From positions 1 to 41,466 of the forward strand of contig CALLDR010000152.1 in the NCBI GenBank assembly GCA_937997955.1: 41,466 bases of DNA, in the 5' to 3' direction. The DNA comes from an uncultured Emergencia sp. (GTDB lineage Bacteria; Bacillota; Clostridia; Peptostreptococcales; Anaerovoracaceae). The position numbers and the translations under genes are program-made. The first letter of the stretch is position 1; every line of letters starts with the position of its first letter. The notes under the pieces were generated by a model. The model saw only the letters and a list, made by a program, of their open reading frames with translations. It searched no databases and was not told where the DNA came from. Below, piece after piece: positions 1 to 8,182 of the stretch.

Positions 1-77
1 TCCATTTCCTCCACAAACTGGCTGATGAGTCTCACGGGATCATTGTCTGGAATACGTACATTGAACCCTGTATGCAT
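1..77 (-). CDS. Transposase N-terminus, IS1182-like (partial)
   Basis: Twenty-five codons are visible from an ATG at 77, and the frame leaves the window at its left edge. The peptide begins MHTGFNVRIPDNDPVRL and continues with an Ile-Ser-Gln-Phe-Val-Glu-Glu-Met stretch. This is the kind of start seen in IS1182-family DDE transposases, which read roughly 'P-x-N/D-x-P-V-R-L-I-x-x-x-V-E-E-M'. An in-frame stop lies upstream near 95, so the ATG is a sensible start, although the ribosome site is weak. The catalytic DDE residues are not in the window, so it cannot be told whether the gene is intact. Confidence 0.6.
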   Translation of the reverse strand, partial: MHTGFNVRIPDNDPVRLISQFVEEM

Positions 78-129
78 ACGTAAAGAGCTGCCGCCCTAAC
101 GGTTATTTTCTGTTAATGCGACAGCCCCA
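1..129 (-). mobile_element. End of an IS1182-like insertion sequence, cut by the window edge
   Basis: The sequence at 117-128 (TGCGACAGCCCC) reads GGGGCTGTCGCA on the minus strand. This resembles the terminal inverted repeat of many IS elements of the IS1182 class. Just inside it a transposase-like reading frame starts and runs off the left edge. The element would therefore enter the window from the left and end near position 129, about 50 bases past the stop codon of the first reductase gene. The other end and the target duplication are outside the window, so the boundary is an inference. Confidence 0.5.
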
Positions 130-179
130 TATTTTACTTTATATTGAGATGATCAAAACTTAAACTCTCAGCATAACGT

Positions 180-2243
180 CTAAACTCTCAACGACGCGCC
201 GTAAGCGGACGAGGACGCGCCCATGATGGTTCCGACCTTATGGCAGTCTCCAATGTAGATGACGTCGTAAGCGCTTCCTTCAAAGATGTCCAGCTCCTCC
301 TGGTTAGGACGCAGACCGGTGGCCATGATAATCGTATCGGCCTTTACGGTTTCCTGTGTTCCGTCCTCTGCGGCGACACAGACGCCGTCTTCCTCAATGG
401 CTACGCATCTGGTGTTGAGGCGGATGTTCACCTTGTCTGAAGGCGTTACGTCGGCGCAGCTTCTGCCGCCCTGTCTCGGGAAGTCGTTTTCCATGCATAC
501 GATGGTCCAGTATCTCTCCTGCGGCGTATCATAGCCGTCCGGCATCAGCTCTGAGCCCATCTCGATGACTTCGATCTTGCTGCAGAACTTCTTCAGATGC
601 ACTGCCAGCTCGCAGCCTACCTGCCCGCCGCCTACGATGGCAACTCTGTCTCCCAGAGTGTCTTCCTTGCCAAATACGTTGGAGGAGTGAATGACGTTGG
701 CTCCGTCCGCGCCAGGTACCGGCGGTGTAAACGGCTTCGCGCCTACCGCGACGATAACCGCATCAGGAGCGGCTTCATCGATGAGCTGACGAGTCACTTC
801 TGTATTGTACTTCACTTCAATGCGCTCATTTTTCTCTACCATGTGGCGCAGGTAATCTCTGTATCTGCGGATATCTTCTTTGAACTCCATGTGATCAGAG
901 AAGGAGAGACGTCCGCCCAGACGGTCGGTCTTCTCGTACAGGGTCACCTGATGACCCTTCTTTGCCAGTTCTATGGCCGCCTTCATGCCTGCCGGGCCTC
1001 CGCCTACGACGATGACCTTTTTGTTGGCCTCCAGAAGCTGAGATGGTGCCAGCGGCGCGAAAATGGCTCTTCTCGGGTTTACCGTGCACAGTCCGGCTCC
1101 GGATCTCGGTCCCGGCATGCTGGAGTAGTTGAGACAGCGCAGGCATCTGATGCACGGTCTGATCTCGTCGTCTTTGCCGCAGCGTACTTTCTCGGCCCAG
1201 TCAGGGTCCGCGATAAAGGATCTCGCCATGCCTACCAGGTCAGCGCCGCCCTCCGCGATGAGGCTTTCGGCCATCTGCGGCTCGTTGATCGCGCCGATGG
1301 TCTCAATGACTGCCTTTGGACAGTGCTTCTTCACCTCGCGGGCGATATAGGTGTTGCAGCCGTGCTGCATGTACTGGATCGGATGGGTAAAGCTCTCTGT
1401 CAGGTCGCTGTGAATCATGCCGGCGGAACACTGAATAATGTCAGCTGTCTCCTCCAGGATCTTGAAGGTTTCTACTACTTCCTCCAGCGTAATGCCTCCT
1501 TCCAGGGTCTCACAGCCGCTGAACCGCATAGCGATGATCATGTCGTCTCCGACGGCCTCACGCACTCTGTCCAGCACCATCTTCGGGAATCTGGCGCGGT
1601 TTTCCACGCTGCCGCCGTATTTATCCGTTCTCTTGTTCTCAATCGGTGAGAAGAAGGAGCTCAGCAGCCAGTTGTGGCCCGCGTGAATGTTGACGATATC
1701 AAAGCCTCCCCGCTTGCCTACCAGGGCCGCGTTGGCGAAATAGTCCGCCACACGGTTCATCTCCGCCTCGTCCATGGCGATGACTTCCAGTCCGTTTTCA
1801 TTGATCTTGGCGCAAGGTCCCAGCAGCTTGTCCTCTTCGGAAACCGGCGTACAGAACTGACCGCCGTGGTTCAGCTCGATGCCTGCCAGAGCGCCGTACG
1901 CGTGAATCATGTCTGTCATCATATGGAAAATCGGAAGATGGTGGTTGTGTATGGTCTTTTCGTTGAAGAAGTCCACCCGTTCCATGTTGGAGCCCAGGTA
2001 ATATCTCGGATCGACGCCCAGGTGTCCCGTATTGACGATGGCAGCGCCGCCTCTGGCTTCCGCGGCGTAGTAGTAAGCGGCGGTTTCCGTCAGTACGGAG
2101 AAGCCGTTGTCTCCCGCTTTATAGATGTTAGGGGAGCCGCTGTTAGGCGCGGCGACGATTCTGTTCTTCAAAACTTTATTTTTAATCTTTATTTTGCTGA
2201 ATAGATTCGGGTACTTGGTTGCACCCCATTGTTCACGTTGCAT
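180..2243 (-). CDS. Old Yellow Enzyme-family 4Fe-4S flavoprotein reductase (copy 1)
   Basis: This 687-residue protein has the layout of 2,4-dienoyl-CoA reductase, trimethylamine dehydrogenase and the bile-acid enzymes BaiCD/BaiH. Residues 10-355 form an FMN-binding TIM barrel. Cys364, Cys367, Cys370 and Cys386 can hold a 4Fe-4S cluster. Residues 408-440 carry an FAD motif (GGGPAG at 414-419), and a second dinucleotide fold has GGGQVG at 538-543. Such enzymes pass electrons from NAD(P)H through FAD and Fe-S to FMN, usually to reduce an activated C=C bond. The active-site stretch reads His187-Ala-Gly-His190-Asn-Trp192. The last position is the proton-donor Tyr in yeast OYE1 (Tyr196), so Trp is unusual. 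The ATG has a strong SD (AAGGAGGT, 2252-2259). The gene has its own promoter and a structured leader and follows the ArsR-type gene. The substrate cannot be told from sequence. Confidence 0.88.
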   Translation of the reverse strand: MQREQWGATKYPNLFSKIKIKNKVLKNRIVAAPNSGSPNIYKAGDNGFSVLTETAAYYYAAEARGGAAIVNTGHLGVDPRYYLGSNMERVDFFNEKTIHNHHLPIFHMMTDMIHAYGALAGIELNHGGQFCTPVSEEDKLLGPCAKINENGLEVIAMDEAEMNRVADYFANAALVGKRGGFDIVNIHAGHNWLLSSFFSPIENKRTDKYGGSVENRARFPKMVLDRVREAVGDDMIIAMRFSGCETLEGGITLEEVVETFKILEETADIIQCSAGMIHSDLTESFTHPIQYMQHGCNTYIAREVKKHCPKAVIETIGAINEPQMAESLIAEGGADLVGMARSFIADPDWAEKVRCGKDDEIRPCIRCLRCLNYSSMPGPRSGAGLCTVNPRRAIFAPLAPSQLLEANKKVIVVGGGPAGMKAAIELAKKGHQVTLYEKTDRLGGRLSFSDHMEFKEDIRRYRDYLRHMVEKNERIEVKYNTEVTRQLIDEAAPDAVIVAVGAKPFTPPVPGADGANVIHSSNVFGKEDTLGDRVAIVGGGQVGCELAVHLKKFCSKIEVIEMGSELMPDGYDTPQERYWTIVCMENDFPRQGGRSCADVTPSDKVNIRLNTRCVAIEEDGVCVAAEDGTQETVKADTIIMATGLRPNQEELDIFEGSAYDVIYIGDCHKVGTIMGASSSAYGASLRV

Positions 2244-2247
2244 AGAT

Positions 2248-2373
2248 ATTTACCTCCTTAAAGCAGCCTTTAAGGCACGGGAGCGCGATTCCCCGCGATT
2301 GTACTGATGTACTGACGTACTAATTTGTTTGCACTGATGTACTCATGTACTGCGCGCCCGTGCCTGTGGGCTT
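2248..2373 (-). promoter_or_regulatory. Structured leader with 8-bp repeats ahead of reductase copy 1
   Basis: About 130 bases separate the predicted transcript start from the ATG. An outer stem pairs 2274-2287 with 2353-2364 (GGCACGGG against CCCGTGCC, plus a further GC-rich part across a bulge). It encloses two arrays of an 8-base unit: AGTACATC-like copies on the minus strand at about 2330-2351 and 2299-2321. A second small hairpin (2258-2263 with 2268-2273, TTAAAG/CTTTAA) abuts the SD. The layout suits a regulatory RNA or an operator array. It matches no riboswitch class that I recognise. Confidence 0.5.
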
Positions 2374-2379
2374 GCCTGT

Positions 2380-2408
2380 ATCATAGGAGTTTACAGAAAA
2401 TTTGTCAA
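2380..2408 (-). promoter_or_regulatory. Sigma-A promoter of reductase copy 1
   Basis: On the minus strand a consensus -35 box TTGACA (2408-2403) is followed after exactly 17 bases by TATGAT (2385-2380). It lies immediately downstream of the terminator of the ArsR-type gene. Reductase copy 1 is therefore transcribed on its own, with a long leader. Confidence 0.75.
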
Positions 2409-2418
2409 ATATAAAAAC

Positions 2419-2446
2419 GTCTGGACGGCGGTTCAGTCGTCCAGAC
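2419..2446 (-). terminator. Terminator overlapping the end of the ArsR-type gene
   Basis: A perfect 9-bp stem (GTCTGGACG, 2419-2427, with CGTCCAGAC, 2438-2446) is followed on the minus strand by a T-rich run. The regulator's stop codon (2433-2435) lies in the loop, so the last sense codons form half of the terminator. Confidence 0.8.
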
Positions 2447-3521
2447 TGTCTAAAAGGGTCTTCTGTATCGTATAGAAGGAATCCTTCTTCAATTTATAAT
2501 ACGCGAATTTATTGACCTTTTCGATCTCTACGATATCCGCGTCCTTCATCAGCTTCAAATGCAGCGACACGGTGGTCTTTGACAGGGTCAGCAGCTCCGC
2601 CAGCTCTGTGGTCGTCGCGGCGGCCTTCCAGAGGACTTTGATGATGCGGAACCTGGTTTCGTCAGACAGAATATGCATCAGCTCCAGAGTCTCCGCGGGC
2701 ACGGCGTCGTTGATTCTCACCGCGTTGTAGTTCATGCTCAGGGCGATGTTCACTTTTCCTCTGAAAATATTTCCGTACAGATGAGGATGGGCGAATACAG
2801 AAGGTGTGATGACGATCTCTTTGATGTCCTCCAGACGGATGGAAAGCTTGGCCTCATTGTCAATGAACAGCCTGCCGTTGTCCACATAGACCTTGTCGTG
2901 GAAGGAACAGACGTAATTCAGCGGTCCCTGCCGTTCCATCAGGCTCATGCCCCGCTTGATCACCGTCTTCAGATACCGGCAGATGGACTCCCACTCGTAC
3001 TGAAAGATCTCCGTCCAGTATTGCCGCATCACGGCGCACAGCCGCTCCCGGATCTCCTCGATGTGGGAAAAGAAATACTGAATATCCTCGTCCTGCAGCT
3101 TAGCCGCTCCGCCTGGCAGTTTGCTGCCCGACGCCGTATCCGGCTTGGCGATAAAGCCTTTTATCATCGCGGGATCTGCCCCGCAGTCAGCTATCCCGAG
3201 AAAAAAGATAGAAAACGTAATCGGATTCATCTTCTCTATTCTCTCTAAAATCGGCTCCAGGTCATTGGCGTCGTCCCGGTAATAAGCCAGCTCCGCCACC
3301 AGACCCATGATAAAGTCCCACTGCCTGTATCTGTCAGCGAAGAACCGAAGCTCCGCTTCCAGCTTTTTAGACAGCCTCCCGCTGATAGACTTCGCCCAGT
3401 CCGCGCAGAAAATATGATGCTCCGGATCCGAAGCTACGTGGATGCTCTTCACCATCTCAAGGGTCGCGGAATGTACGAATCTATATTTAATATGGTACTT
3501 TCGATCATCTATCGCGGACAA
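2433..3521 (-). CDS. ArsR-type winged-helix regulator with a long N-terminal domain
   Basis: The protein has 362 residues. The C-terminal 80 or so form an ArsR-like winged helix: 'LSDETRFRIIKVL', then a Thr-Thr-Glu-Leu-Ala helix, a recognition helix 'SKTTVSLHLKLMKDADIV', and a wing ending in Tyr-Tyr-Lys-Leu. The first 270 residues have no motif I recognise. They may bind an effector, as in the long ArsR-like regulators of Firmicutes, because classical ArsR proteins are only about 100 residues. The start is TTG at 3521, supported by a near-perfect SD (AGGAGGTGATC) 7 bases upstream. The gene is divergent from pepD and lies upstream of reductase copy 1, so either or both could be its targets. 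The ligand is unknown. No metal-binding Cys cluster typical of ArsR/SmtB is evident. Confidence 0.75.
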   Translation of the reverse strand: MSAIDDRKYHIKYRFVHSATLEMVKSIHVASDPEHHIFCADWAKSISGRLSKKLEAELRFFADRYRQWDFIMGLVAELAYYRDDANDLEPILERIEKMNPITFSIFFLGIADCGADPAMIKGFIAKPDTASGSKLPGGAAKLQDEDIQYFFSHIEEIRERLCAVMRQYWTEIFQYEWESICRYLKTVIKRGMSLMERQGPLNYVCSFHDKVYVDNGRLFIDNEAKLSIRLEDIKEIVITPSVFAHPHLYGNIFRGKVNIALSMNYNAVRINDAVPAETLELMHILSDETRFRIIKVLWKAAATTTELAELLTLSKTTVSLHLKLMKDADIVEIEKVNKFAYYKLKKDSFYTIQKTLLDSLDD

Positions 3522-3548
3522 AAGATCACCTCCTGTCTGTTTAGATAT

Positions 3549-3577
3549 ATTTTACAACAAACAGTAGCAAATTCCAA
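3549..3577 (-). promoter_or_regulatory. Promoter of the ArsR-type gene
   Basis: On the minus strand TTGGAA (3577-3572) and TAAAAT (3554-3549) are 17 bases apart. They sit about 28 bases before the TTG start of the regulator. Confidence 0.55.
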
Positions 3578-3591
3578 CCACGATTTTACGT

Positions 3592-3620
3592 TTGACAAAA
3601 AATACGGAATTTTTTAAAAT
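3592..3620 (+). promoter_or_regulatory. Promoter of the pepD-carrier operon
   Basis: TTGACA (3592-3597) and TAAAAT (3615-3620) are separated by 17 bases and stand about 60 bases ahead of the pepD ATG. The divergent regulator promoter is only 14 bases away, so one bound repressor could control both directions. Confidence 0.7.
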
Positions 3621-3681
3621 ATGTCCATCTAAGTTCCCCGCACAGAAAAGCTTCATGAAAGGAAAGTAAAGGAAAAACGTA

Positions 3682-5118
3682 ATGAGAGCAAATGTTTTAG
3701 ATCACAGCCGCCCCCATCACCGCCACTTTGAGGAAATGACAAGAATTCCTCACGGCTCCTATCACGAGCAGGCGTACAGTGATTATCTGGTATCCTTCGC
3801 AGAGAAGCACGGTCTCCGCTGTAAGCAGGATGAAATGGGAAACGTCATCATCTACAAGAACGGCAGCAAAGGTTACGAAGACCACCCTGCCGTCATGCTC
3901 CAGGGCCATATGGACATGGTCTGGGAGAAGAACAAGGATTGTCCTCACAATTTTGAGACAGATCCGCTGGAATTATACATCAAAGACGGATTCCTCTGGG
4001 CCAACGGCACCACGCTGGGCGCTGACGACGGTGTCGGCGTATCCTACATGCTGTCCGTCCTGGAGAGCACTGACCTTCCTCATCCTCCGCTGGAATGTGT
4101 CTTCACCGTACAGGAGGAAGTCGGACTTTACGGCGCGTTTAACATCAAAAAAGAAGATATCTCAGCCCACCGCATGATCGGCCTGGACGACGGCGGCGGC
4201 ATCTCCACCTGCACCACCAGCGCTGGCGGCACAGACGGAAAGCTGCTGAAAAAGGTTCCGCGCACCGAAGCGGGCGGCCAGGGTTATCGCCTGACCATCG
4301 GCGGCCTGAAGGGAGGCCACTCCGGCGAATGTATCGACAAAGAGCTGGGCAACTCCATCAAATGCTGCACCAGAGTTCTGATGGCCATCAAAGACCAGGG
4401 CGCGGTACGCATCTGTGACCTGGACGGCGGCCTGCAGGACAACGCTATCCCACGGGAATGTGAGGTTTCTTTCCTGACAGACCTGCCGGAGGAGCAGGTG
4501 AAAGCCACCGTAGAAAAGCTGACGGCTGAGCTGAAAAAGGAATTGGAGCAGAGCGATCCGGACCTGACGGTCCGCCTGGAACCGGTCTCCTGCGAAAGGA
4601 CCATGACAGCCGAGGACTCCGCGTCCATCATCGACCTTCTCTACGTCTTCCCTCACGGGTTCCGCCACAAGAGCCTGCAGATCGAAGGGCTGACCATCAC
4701 ATCTGAAAACCTGGCGGCCATCCATCTGGTGGACGACGTCTTCACCCTGATCTATTCCCTGCGGGCCATGTACGACTCCGCGCTGGACGAAATGGAAAAG
4801 GAAATCGAGATCATAGCCCGCCTGTTCTGCTGCGACACGACCCGCAGCCCGAGATATCCATCTTGGGAATACAGAGAAGATTCCTTCGTGCGCAGACAGC
4901 TGCAGAAGGTGTTCAAGGAGCTGACCGGCCAGGAGCTGATTCTGGAAGCCGTTCACGGCGGACTGGAATGCGGCGTATTCAGCAGATTCCACGACGATAT
5001 GGACATTGTAACCCTGGGCGCCATCGGACTGGACGTGCATACCCCTAACGAGCATCTGGACCTGGCTTCCTTTGACCAGACCTACGAACTGCTGTTAGCC
5101 TTACTGAAAGAACTATAG
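3682..5118 (+). CDS. pepD: Cytosolic aminoacyl-histidine dipeptidase, M20 family
   Basis: This 478-residue protein matches the length and motifs of PepD (M20C, Xaa-His and broad-specificity dipeptidase). Likely zinc ligands and catalytic residues are visible: 'QGHMDMVW' (His76, Asp78), 'GADDGVG' (Asp115, Asp116), 'VQEEVGLYGA' (Glu145, Glu146), the Asp169-Asp170 pair in 'GLDDGG', and a C-terminal 'HTPNEH' (His453, His458). It has no signal peptide, so it acts in the cytoplasm on imported dipeptides. An SD (AGGA, 3670-3673) lies 8 bases before the ATG. The YfcC-type carrier follows after 10 bases, so the two form an operon for using peptides or amino acids. Confidence 0.9.
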   Translation: MRANVLDHSRPHHRHFEEMTRIPHGSYHEQAYSDYLVSFAEKHGLRCKQDEMGNVIIYKNGSKGYEDHPAVMLQGHMDMVWEKNKDCPHNFETDPLELYIKDGFLWANGTTLGADDGVGVSYMLSVLESTDLPHPPLECVFTVQEEVGLYGAFNIKKEDISAHRMIGLDDGGGISTCTTSAGGTDGKLLKKVPRTEAGGQGYRLTIGGLKGGHSGECIDKELGNSIKCCTRVLMAIKDQGAVRICDLDGGLQDNAIPRECEVSFLTDLPEEQVKATVEKLTAELKKELEQSDPDLTVRLEPVSCERTMTAEDSASIIDLLYVFPHGFRHKSLQIEGLTITSENLAAIHLVDDVFTLIYSLRAMYDSALDEMEKEIEIIARLFCCDTTRSPRYPSWEYREDSFVRRQLQKVFKELTGQELILEAVHGGLECGVFSRFHDDMDIVTLGAIGLDVHTPNEHLDLASFDQTYELLLALLKEL

Positions 5119-5128
5119 GAGAAAAGAA

Positions 5129-6538
5129 ATGGAAAAGAAAAAGAAATTTAAAATGCCCCATGCGTATATGGTCATCGTTGCCATCATCGTATTCTGTACT
5201 ATACTGACATGGATCCTTCCGGCCGGAAGCTTTGAAAGAATCTACGACGCTGAACTGGACAGAGAGATCGTAGTAGCCGGCAGCTATCAGCAGGTGGAAG
5301 GCACTCCGGTAGGCCCTTGGCAGGCCATCATAGACATCTTTCTCGGATTGATTGATGCCGCTGATATCATCTTCTTTATCGTATTCGCCACGGCTTACGT
5401 TCAGACTCTGACAAAGACCGGCGCGCTGAACGCTTTCATCGGCGCTGTTCTCCGCATGACCGGCGGCAAAAAGGATCACCTGCTGATCCCTGTCTTTGTC
5501 TTCCTGTTCGCGCTGGGCGGCACTACCTTCGGCATGTACGAAGAGCTCTTCGCCCTGGTACCGGCCTTCATGGTCATCATGGTCTCCCTGGGCTATGACA
5601 AGATCACTGGCGGAGCCGTAGTATTCCTGGGCGCCGGCGCAGGCTCCTGCGCGGCTATCCTGAATCCGTTTACCGTTGGTATCGCCAGCAGCATCGCGCA
5701 GGTTCCTCTGACAGGACCTGTCATCACACCGTTCCGTATCATCCTGTTCATCGTCTTCGTCGGCATCGTCACCTGGTATATCATGCACTATGCCAGCAAG
5801 CTGAAAAAGGATATCACCAAGAGCCCGCTCTACGGAACAGAGGAATGGGATATCAAAATGTCCGGCGACATGCTGACCCGTCAGGAGATCATGGAGTTGG
5901 AATTCACAAAGCAGAACAAGATTTCCCTGGTCATCTTCCTGATCATGATCGCCTGCATCGCCTACGGCGTCATCACCATGGGCTGGTACCTCAATGAATT
6001 ATCCGCGATCTTCGTCATCTTCATGGTCATCACGGGCATTGTCAACCGTGTATCCGCTCACGATCTGTGCGAATGGTTCGTAGAAGCCGCTGAAAACTCC
6101 ATGTTCGCGGCGTTGCTCATCGGACTGTCCCGCTCCCTGCAGCTGATCATGACAGACGCGAACATCATCGATACTGTCGTTTACTATCTGTCCAACCTGA
6201 TCATCGATCTGCCGAAATCCCTGGGCGCCATCGGAATGCTGGTTATCCAGAACCTGATCAACTTCTTCATTCCTTCTGGCTCCGGACAGGCCGTCGTCAC
6301 CATGCCGGTCATGGCTCCGATCGCCGATGTTACCGACATGAGCAGACAGATCGCTGTTACCGCTTACCACATGGGAGACGGCTGGTCCAACACGATCTGG
6401 CCGACAGCTTGTGCTACTGAATGCGGCATCATGGGTATCAGCATGGGCCGCTGGTACAAGTTCATGCTGCCTCTCTTCGGCATCTTGTTCGCATCTGAGT
6501 GCGTTCTCATGCTGGTTGGTCTGGCGATGGGAATCTAA
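5129..6538 (+). CDS. YfcC-family membrane carrier (arginine/peptide-type permease)
   Basis: This 469-residue polytopic membrane protein belongs to the YfcC/C4-dicarboxylate-carrier-like group (COG1288). Features are an N-terminal membrane segment ending in 'ILPAGSFER', the 'GTTFGMYEELFALVPAF' region, 'GAGAGSCAAILNPFTVGIA', and a closing 'IPSGSGQAVVTMPVMAPIAD'. The last is typical of the family's substrate-binding hairpins. About ten to twelve hydrophobic helices are visible. Relatives often sit beside arginine deiminase or peptidase genes and are thought to exchange amino acids or peptides. Its SD (AGGAG) overlaps the end of pepD and the gap is 10 bases, so it probably serves the dipeptidase by importing substrate or exporting products. 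The substrate is inferred only. Confidence 0.8.
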   Translation: MEKKKKFKMPHAYMVIVAIIVFCTILTWILPAGSFERIYDAELDREIVVAGSYQQVEGTPVGPWQAIIDIFLGLIDAADIIFFIVFATAYVQTLTKTGALNAFIGAVLRMTGGKKDHLLIPVFVFLFALGGTTFGMYEELFALVPAFMVIMVSLGYDKITGGAVVFLGAGAGSCAAILNPFTVGIASSIAQVPLTGPVITPFRIILFIVFVGIVTWYIMHYASKLKKDITKSPLYGTEEWDIKMSGDMLTRQEIMELEFTKQNKISLVIFLIMIACIAYGVITMGWYLNELSAIFVIFMVITGIVNRVSAHDLCEWFVEAAENSMFAALLIGLSRSLQLIMTDANIIDTVVYYLSNLIIDLPKSLGAIGMLVIQNLINFFIPSGSGQAVVTMPVMAPIADVTDMSRQIAVTAYHMGDGWSNTIWPTACATECGIMGISMGRWYKFMLPLFGILFASECVLMLVGLAMGI

Positions 6539-6570
6539 CAGACTCCTACATATTATAATAACTTCTTATC

Positions 6571-6599
6571 AAAGGCCGGCCCTCACGGGTCCGGTCTTT
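6571..6599 (+). terminator. Probable terminator after the carrier gene
   Basis: AAAGGCCGGCCC (6571-6582) can pair with GGGTCCGGTCTTT (6587-6599) with one wobble and one bulge around a 4-base loop. The following T-run is short, so termination may be partial. Confidence 0.5.
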
Positions 6600-6626
6600 C
6601 AACTTGACTTCAAATTGATTTTAACT

Positions 6627-6694
6627 TGATGTCAGCCTGATCTAATGTCAGCCTGATTTTCATTTGATGTCACCCTGACCTAATGTCAGCCTGA
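6627..6694. repeat. Duplicated 30-bp block with four TCAG-C-CTGA sites
   Basis: A 30-base block at 6627-6656 recurs at 6665-6694 with two differences. Each block holds two copies of ATGTCAGCCTGA 16 bases apart (6629, 6645, 6667, 6683; the third copy has one change). The core TCAG-C-CTGA is a small dyad. The array ends just before the SD of the MFS gene, so it may be an operator series. Confidence 0.6.
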
Positions 6695-6715
6695 CAAGAA
6701 AGGATTTGAATTACT

Positions 6716-8023
6716 ATGAACAACAACGTTACATACACCCTGGACAATGTGCCTTTTAACAAGTTCCACGGTAAGCTGGCCGCATATACTCTGGGCGGCT
6801 CTTTCATCGACGGATATATCCTGGGCATCATCGAATTCGCTTTGGTGCTCCTGATCCCCGCCCTGGATATGAACTCCACCTGGCAGGGACTTATCGGAAG
6901 CTCGCCGCTTATCGGCATCTTCATCGGCGCCCTTTTCCTGGGACGTCTGGCCGACGCCATAGGAAGGAAGAAGCTGTATACCCTGGACTTCCTGGTTATC
7001 ATCATCGCCTCCCTGCTGCAGTTCTTCGTCGGCAGTCCGGCGACCCTCTTCATCATCCGCGTGCTCCTCGGCATCGCCATCGGCGCGGAATACGCCATCG
7101 GGCCTTCACTGCAGGCTGAATTCATGCCGATCAAATACCGCGCGCCGCTGCTGTCCTTCCTGAACATCGCGTGGACCGTAGGCTATTTCGCGTCTGCTAT
7201 CGTAGGCTACGTTCTCGCCAACGATCAGGACAACTGGAGATGGATGCTGGCTTCCAGCGCCATCCCCGCTCTCATCTTCTTCCTCATGCGTATAGGCTCC
7301 CCTGAGTCTCCAAGATGGCTCATCAGCCAGGGCAGAGTGGAGGAAGCCCGCGCCGTGGTAAGAAAGCATGTCGGTGAAAACGTGACCATCGACGATATCC
7401 TGGCTGAAGCCCCGGATACCACAGAGCACTTAGGCTACCGCCACCTCTTCGGGAAAAAGCTGTGGAAGCAGACCCTGTTCGTCTGTATCTTCTGGTCGGC
7501 GGCGGTTATCGCCTTCTTCCCGATCTTCACCTTCGCTCCGCAGATCCTGGCGGCCCTTCACATCGAAAACGAACTGCTGGTTACGCTGTTCCTCAACGTG
7601 TTCAACCTGCTGGGCGGCATCGTCGGCGTCTTCGTCATCGACCGGGTTCCGAGGAAAACCCTGCTGGTGTCCACCTATGCCATCGCCGCTGTACCGCTTC
7701 TGCTGCTGGGCGTATGGAGCAACGCGCCGAGCGTGGTGCTGGTCATCTGCTTCTGCCTCTTCGTCTTCGTGTTCACCATCGGCGCTACACTGCAGTACGT
7801 ATATCCGGCAGAAATTTTCCCGACAGAGCTGCGCGCCTCCGGCGCTGGCTTCTGCTCTGCCATGAGCCGTATCGCTTCCGCTTTCGGAACCTTCATACTG
7901 CCAATGGCTATGACGGCTTTCGGAACCAGTGCTGTGCTGATCACCATGGTCGTCATCATCGCCCTGTCCTGCGTTACATCTATGGCATGGGCGCCTGAGA
8001 CCAGAAATCAGTCCCTGCAGTAG
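6716..8023 (+). CDS. MFS transporter, sugar-porter/metabolite:H+ symporter type
   Basis: This 435-residue protein has twelve predicted membrane helices. The MFS motif A is 'GRLADAIGRKK' (residues 76-86) between helices 2 and 3, and the sugar-porter signature 'PESPRWL' follows helix 6 before a charged central loop. The relatives I know of transport small organic acids, aromatic acids or sugars by proton symport. An SD (AGAAAGGA) stands 11 bases from the ATG. Upstream is the duplicated 30-bp block; downstream is a strong bidirectional terminator shared with the converging reductase copy 2. Its place between reductase genes recalls bai-type clusters, where an MFS carrier imports the reductase substrate, but that link is inference. 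Confidence 0.82.
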   Translation: MNNNVTYTLDNVPFNKFHGKLAAYTLGGSFIDGYILGIIEFALVLLIPALDMNSTWQGLIGSSPLIGIFIGALFLGRLADAIGRKKLYTLDFLVIIIASLLQFFVGSPATLFIIRVLLGIAIGAEYAIGPSLQAEFMPIKYRAPLLSFLNIAWTVGYFASAIVGYVLANDQDNWRWMLASSAIPALIFFLMRIGSPESPRWLISQGRVEEARAVVRKHVGENVTIDDILAEAPDTTEHLGYRHLFGKKLWKQTLFVCIFWSAAVIAFFPIFTFAPQILAALHIENELLVTLFLNVFNLLGGIVGVFVIDRVPRKTLLVSTYAIAAVPLLLLGVWSNAPSVVLVICFCLFVFVFTIGATLQYVYPAEIFPTELRASGAGFCSAMSRIASAFGTFILPMAMTAFGTSAVLITMVVIIALSCVTSMAWAPETRNQSLQ

Positions 8024-8103
8024 ACGCCTCTGCGAAAACCTGAAAACCCCTTCAGGCCCCGCGGGCTTTTGCCCCGGGGCCGATATAGAACTAAATTTCC
8101 CAC

Positions 8104-8160
8104 GAAAAAAGGGAAGCTGTCTGGGCCGGCCAAGCCGGCCTCAGGCGCTTCCCTTTTTTC
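8104..8160. terminator. Strong bidirectional terminator
   Basis: A perfect 14-bp stem (8104-8117 with 8147-8160) has A-runs and T-runs built into its arms. It carries an inner GGCCGGC/GCCGGCC hairpin around 8124-8140. It lies between the converging MFS and reductase copy 2 genes and can end transcripts from both sides. Confidence 0.9.
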
Positions 8161-8182
8161 TTTTCAGTTGATGTAAAAGGAT

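Noticed and set aside
2299..2351. A small CRISPR array
   Set aside because: The unit is only 8 bases, without unique spacers or cas genes, and lies inside a transcribed leader.
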